DNA of 64,000 nt from an uncultured Selenomonadales bacterium (lineage in GTDB: Bacteria; Bacillota; Negativicutes; Selenomonadales; Selenomonadaceae), in contig ONUH01000012.1 in assembly GCA_900321035.1 (NCBI GenBank), forward strand, positions 1 through 64,000, written 5' to 3'. Under the pieces are notes generated by a model. That model had not been told where the DNA came from. It saw only the letters and a list, made by a program, of their open reading frames with translations, and searched no databases. The position numbers and the translations under genes were made by a program. Shown here in pieces: positions 61,819 through 64,000 of this stretch; position 1 is the stretch's first letter; each line of letters starts with the position of its first letter.

Positions 61819-62703
61819 ATGTCCTTATACATCACCGCGGATATCGGAGGAACCTCCGTCAAGTTAGGCGTCGCCGACGAAAAGGGCGCGATCCTCGCCC
61901 GCATGGCCGTGCCGAATCCCGTCCGGGAACAGGGCGTGGACGCCATACTCGAAGCCGTCTCGGCAAAGATCCGCGTCTTCAGGGAGAGCTATGCGATCTC
62001 CGGTCTCGCCGTTTCGACGGCAGGCGTCGTCGATAAGAACGGCGTCGTCCTGTGCGCCGGGACAAATTTTCCCGGATACAGCGGCACTCCCCTTGCCGAG
62101 AAGCTCGGCGCTCTTTGCGGGCTTCCCTGCACTGCGGCCAACGACGCCGCCTGCGCCGCTCTCGGCGAGGCATGGCTCGGCGCCGGCAAGGACGCCTCGC
62201 CCTTCGTCTGCGTCACGCTCGGCGCGGGCATCGGCAGCGCCATCCTTATCGACGGCAGCCTCCTTTCGGGGGCTTCTAACTTCGCCGGGGAAATAGGATG
62301 CCTCCCCTTTGAAGGCGGCATCCTGGAAGACTTCGCTTCCGCCCGCGCCCTTGTCCGCTCCGTCGCGAAGGCGAAAAATCTTTCCGAAAGCGGTCTGGAC
62401 GGCGCTAAGGTCTTGGACATGGCAAGAGCGGGAGACCCGGCGGCGCAGTCCGGCGTTCAGCGCCAAATGCGAGCCTTGGCGGCAGGCCTTGCGGCGGTTT
62501 TTCTCATCGTCGATCCGGCGGTGGTCGTCATCGGCGGCGGACTTTCCGCCGGCGCCGACGTGCTCGCTCCCGTTTTGGAGCAGGAGCTCTCCCTTCTGCG
62601 GGACGCCGCTCCCCTGCCCCGACCGCGCATCCTTTTTTCCTCCCTCGGCAACGACGCGGGAATGCTCGGCGCGCTGTCCTATCATTTACGAAACAAACCC
62701 TGA
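61819..62703 (+). CDS. ROK-family sugar kinase
   Basis: 294 residues from ATG 61819 (AAAGGAG upstream). N-terminal ATP-binding ITADIGGTSVKLGVAD and the ROK central GAGIGSAILIDGSLLSGASN with AGEIGC are present. The usual CxCGxxGCxE zinc motif after the conserved GEIG is missing (GEIGCLPFEGGILEDF). Followed by nagB and nagA, so N-acetylglucosamine or N-acetylmannosamine is a likely substrate. Confidence 0.88.
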   Translation: MSLYITADIGGTSVKLGVADEKGAILARMAVPNPVREQGVDAILEAVSAKIRVFRESYAISGLAVSTAGVVDKNGVVLCAGTNFPGYSGTPLAEKLGALCGLPCTAANDAACAALGEAWLGAGKDASPFVCVTLGAGIGSAILIDGSLLSGASNFAGEIGCLPFEGGILEDFASARALVRSVAKAKNLSESGLDGAKVLDMARAGDPAAQSGVQRQMRALAAGLAAVFLIVDPAVVVIGGGLSAGADVLAPVLEQELSLLRDAAPLPRPRILFSSLGNDAGMLGALSYHLRNKP

Positions 62704-62745
62704 AATAGAGAACCATACCACAACAACCTGACAGGAGGTCATGGA

Positions 62746-63495
62746 ATGGACGTCAGAATCAAGGAAACATACGACGAAATCAGCGACGAGGCCGCGCAGA
62801 TCGTACTCCGGCAGCTGCAGGAAAAGCCCGACAGCGTGCTGGGGCTGACGGCAGGATCTTCTCCCATGGGGCTTTACGAGCGGCTGCAGCAGGCCTACCG
62901 GGAAGGCCGCGCCGATTTCTCCCGCGTCCGGGTCTTCACCCTCAGCGAATACATCGGCCTCGGCGCGGAGCAGGAGCAGAGCTTCACTTACTACACTCGC
63001 AAGAATTTCTGCGACGGACTGAATCTCTCGGAAAAAAACATCCGCATGCCCGACGGCATGGCCGACGACATCGCCAGCGAATGCGCCCGCTACGGCGAAG
63101 CCATCGAAGCGGCGGGCGGCATCGATATGATGATTCTCGGCATCGGCCCCAACGCCCATATCGGCTTCAACGAGCCCGGTCCCTGTTTCGTTCCCGAAAC
63201 TCACGTCGTCGAACTGTCTGAAGCCACCCGCGCCGCGAACGCGCGCTTTTTCGACAATCCCGAGGACGTGCCCCACTGGGCCGTCAGCATGGGCATGCGC
63301 GACATCATGTTTTCCCGTCACATCCTGCTGCTCGCCAGCGGCGCGGGAAAAACCGAAGCCCTCGCTTTGGCCGTGAACGGCGACATCACGCCGAAAGCTC
63401 CCGCCTCCGTGCTCCAGCTTCACCGGGGCGCCATCGTCATCGCCGACCGCATCGCGGCGAGACGGCTGCCCGGTTACGAGGACGAGCTGTCATGA
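62746..63495 (+). CDS. nagB: Glucosamine-6-phosphate deaminase
   Basis: 249 residues: LGLTAGSSPMGLYERLQ, VRVFTLSEYIGLG, the active-site ILGIGPNAHIGFNEPG. Converts glucosamine-6-phosphate to fructose-6-phosphate and ammonia. ACAGGAGG precedes the ATG. Stop overlaps the nagA start (ATGA). Confidence 0.96.
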   Translation: MDVRIKETYDEISDEAAQIVLRQLQEKPDSVLGLTAGSSPMGLYERLQQAYREGRADFSRVRVFTLSEYIGLGAEQEQSFTYYTRKNFCDGLNLSEKNIRMPDGMADDIASECARYGEAIEAAGGIDMMILGIGPNAHIGFNEPGPCFVPETHVVELSEATRAANARFFDNPEDVPHWAVSMGMRDIMFSRHILLLASGAGKTEALALAVNGDITPKAPASVLQLHRGAIVIADRIAARRLPGYEDELS

Positions 63496-64000
63496 AAGCG
63501 ATTTTTGGCGGCAAACTGATAATTCCCGATGCGCGGGGCGATTTTCGCGTGCTCTCTGAGCACGCGCTTCTTTATGACAAAAACATTGCCCGCGCCGTTC
63601 CCGAATCCGAGCTTTCCGCCGACGACCGCGACAATTTCTCAGAGCGTATCGACGCGAGCGGCGCGTTTGTCTCGCCGGGCTTTGTCAATATCCACGTCCA
63701 CGGCGCGATGGGATACGACGCGATGGACGACGACGAAGCCGCCGTCCCTGCCATCGCACGGCATCAGGCGTCCACCGGCGTCACCGCTTTTCTCCCCACC
63801 ACCATGACCTGCCCCCTGCCCGCCGTCCGCCGCGCCCTCGAACGCATTCGCGCGGCGATGAAGAAACCCGGCGGCGTGCGCGTGCTCGGCGCCCACATGG
63901 AAGGCCCGTTCATCAACGCCGCCCGCTGCGGCGCGCAGGACGCCGCCCATATCGTCCCGGCGGACTTCGCTTTGCTTGAGCCATTCCTCGACGTACTGCG
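63492..64000 (+). CDS. nagA: N-acetylglucosamine-6-phosphate deacetylase, N-terminal part
   Basis: The first about 169 residues of an amidohydrolase: KAIFGGKLIIP, the metal motif PGFVNIHVHGAMGYD and HMEGPFIN near residue 137. It supplies glucosamine-6-phosphate to NagB. Cut by the window end at 64000. Confidence 0.95.
   Translation, partial: MKAIFGGKLIIPDARGDFRVLSEHALLYDKNIARAVPESELSADDRDNFSERIDASGAFVSPGFVNIHVHGAMGYDAMDDDEAAVPAIARHQASTGVTAFLPTTMTCPLPAVRRALERIRAAMKKPGGVRVLGAHMEGPFINAARCGAQDAAHIVPADFALLEPFLDVL

Overview
The window looks like about 64 kb of chromosome from a diderm Firmicute of the class Negativicutes, most likely Selenomonadaceae. The reasons are an outer-membrane porin with an N-terminal SLH domain (OmpM type), moderately high GC with Firmicute-type Shine-Dalgarno sites, the NirJ1/NirJ2 (AhbC/AhbD-type) haem pair, and a full F-type ATP synthase operon. 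Genus and species cannot be fixed from the sequence. I see no prophage, CRISPR array or intact insertion sequence. Several short dispersed intergenic repeat families are present.

Layout. 1-800: 5' end of a 16S rRNA gene and four tRNA genes, all leftward, with two clear promoters. 1100-8400: glpK-glpF (glycerol uptake) and a yhcH-purL pair. 8700-10820: Lrp/AsnC regulator plus aminotransferase, and an XRE regulator. 10900-13280: Crp/Fnr-like regulator, then a three-gene redox cassette (small CXXC protein, NapH-like ferredoxin membrane protein, TlpA-like thioredoxin). 13400-15460: an OmpM porin behind a complete cobalamin riboswitch. 15570-19150: two MATE transporters around a TetR regulator. 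19350-31716: a long leftward gene run that begins with a second cobalamin riboswitch and encodes an Fe-type binding lipoprotein, an AstE/aspartoacylase-like enzyme, a MATE exporter, a five-component nickel/peptide ABC importer and a His-rich metal P-type ATPase. I infer cobalt or cobalt-chelate acquisition and homeostasis; this is the most promising candidate for an undescribed system.

31900-39720: a membrane protein, a frameshifted small gene, a degenerate second copy of atpC, a truncated and an intact His/Gly-rich small protein, a BirA-type-operator-controlled biotin locus (small membrane protein plus a BioW-BioF fusion), a Tat-type metallo-beta-lactamase-fold protein, and a DUF134-NifX-polyHis fusion with two perfect operator palindromes. 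39730-47630: the ATP synthase genes atpC-D-G-A-H-F-E-B-I with a separate atpZ-like gene. AtpG carries an insertion of about 110 residues, and AtpE lacks the usual glycine motif but has two carboxylates at the ion site.

47680-59370: a four-helix-bundle protein, wecB-like and tagO-like envelope genes, a PHP phosphatase, a Cof-type HAD phosphatase, nirJ1-nirJ2, a TetR regulator, and ftsE-ftsX-M23 peptidase-ctpA. 59600-64000: a small hypothetical gene, a mosaic repeat region, deoC, a small hypothetical gene, and a ROK kinase-nagB-nagA amino-sugar cluster cut off by the window end. All assignments come from reading motifs by eye; no database search was run.
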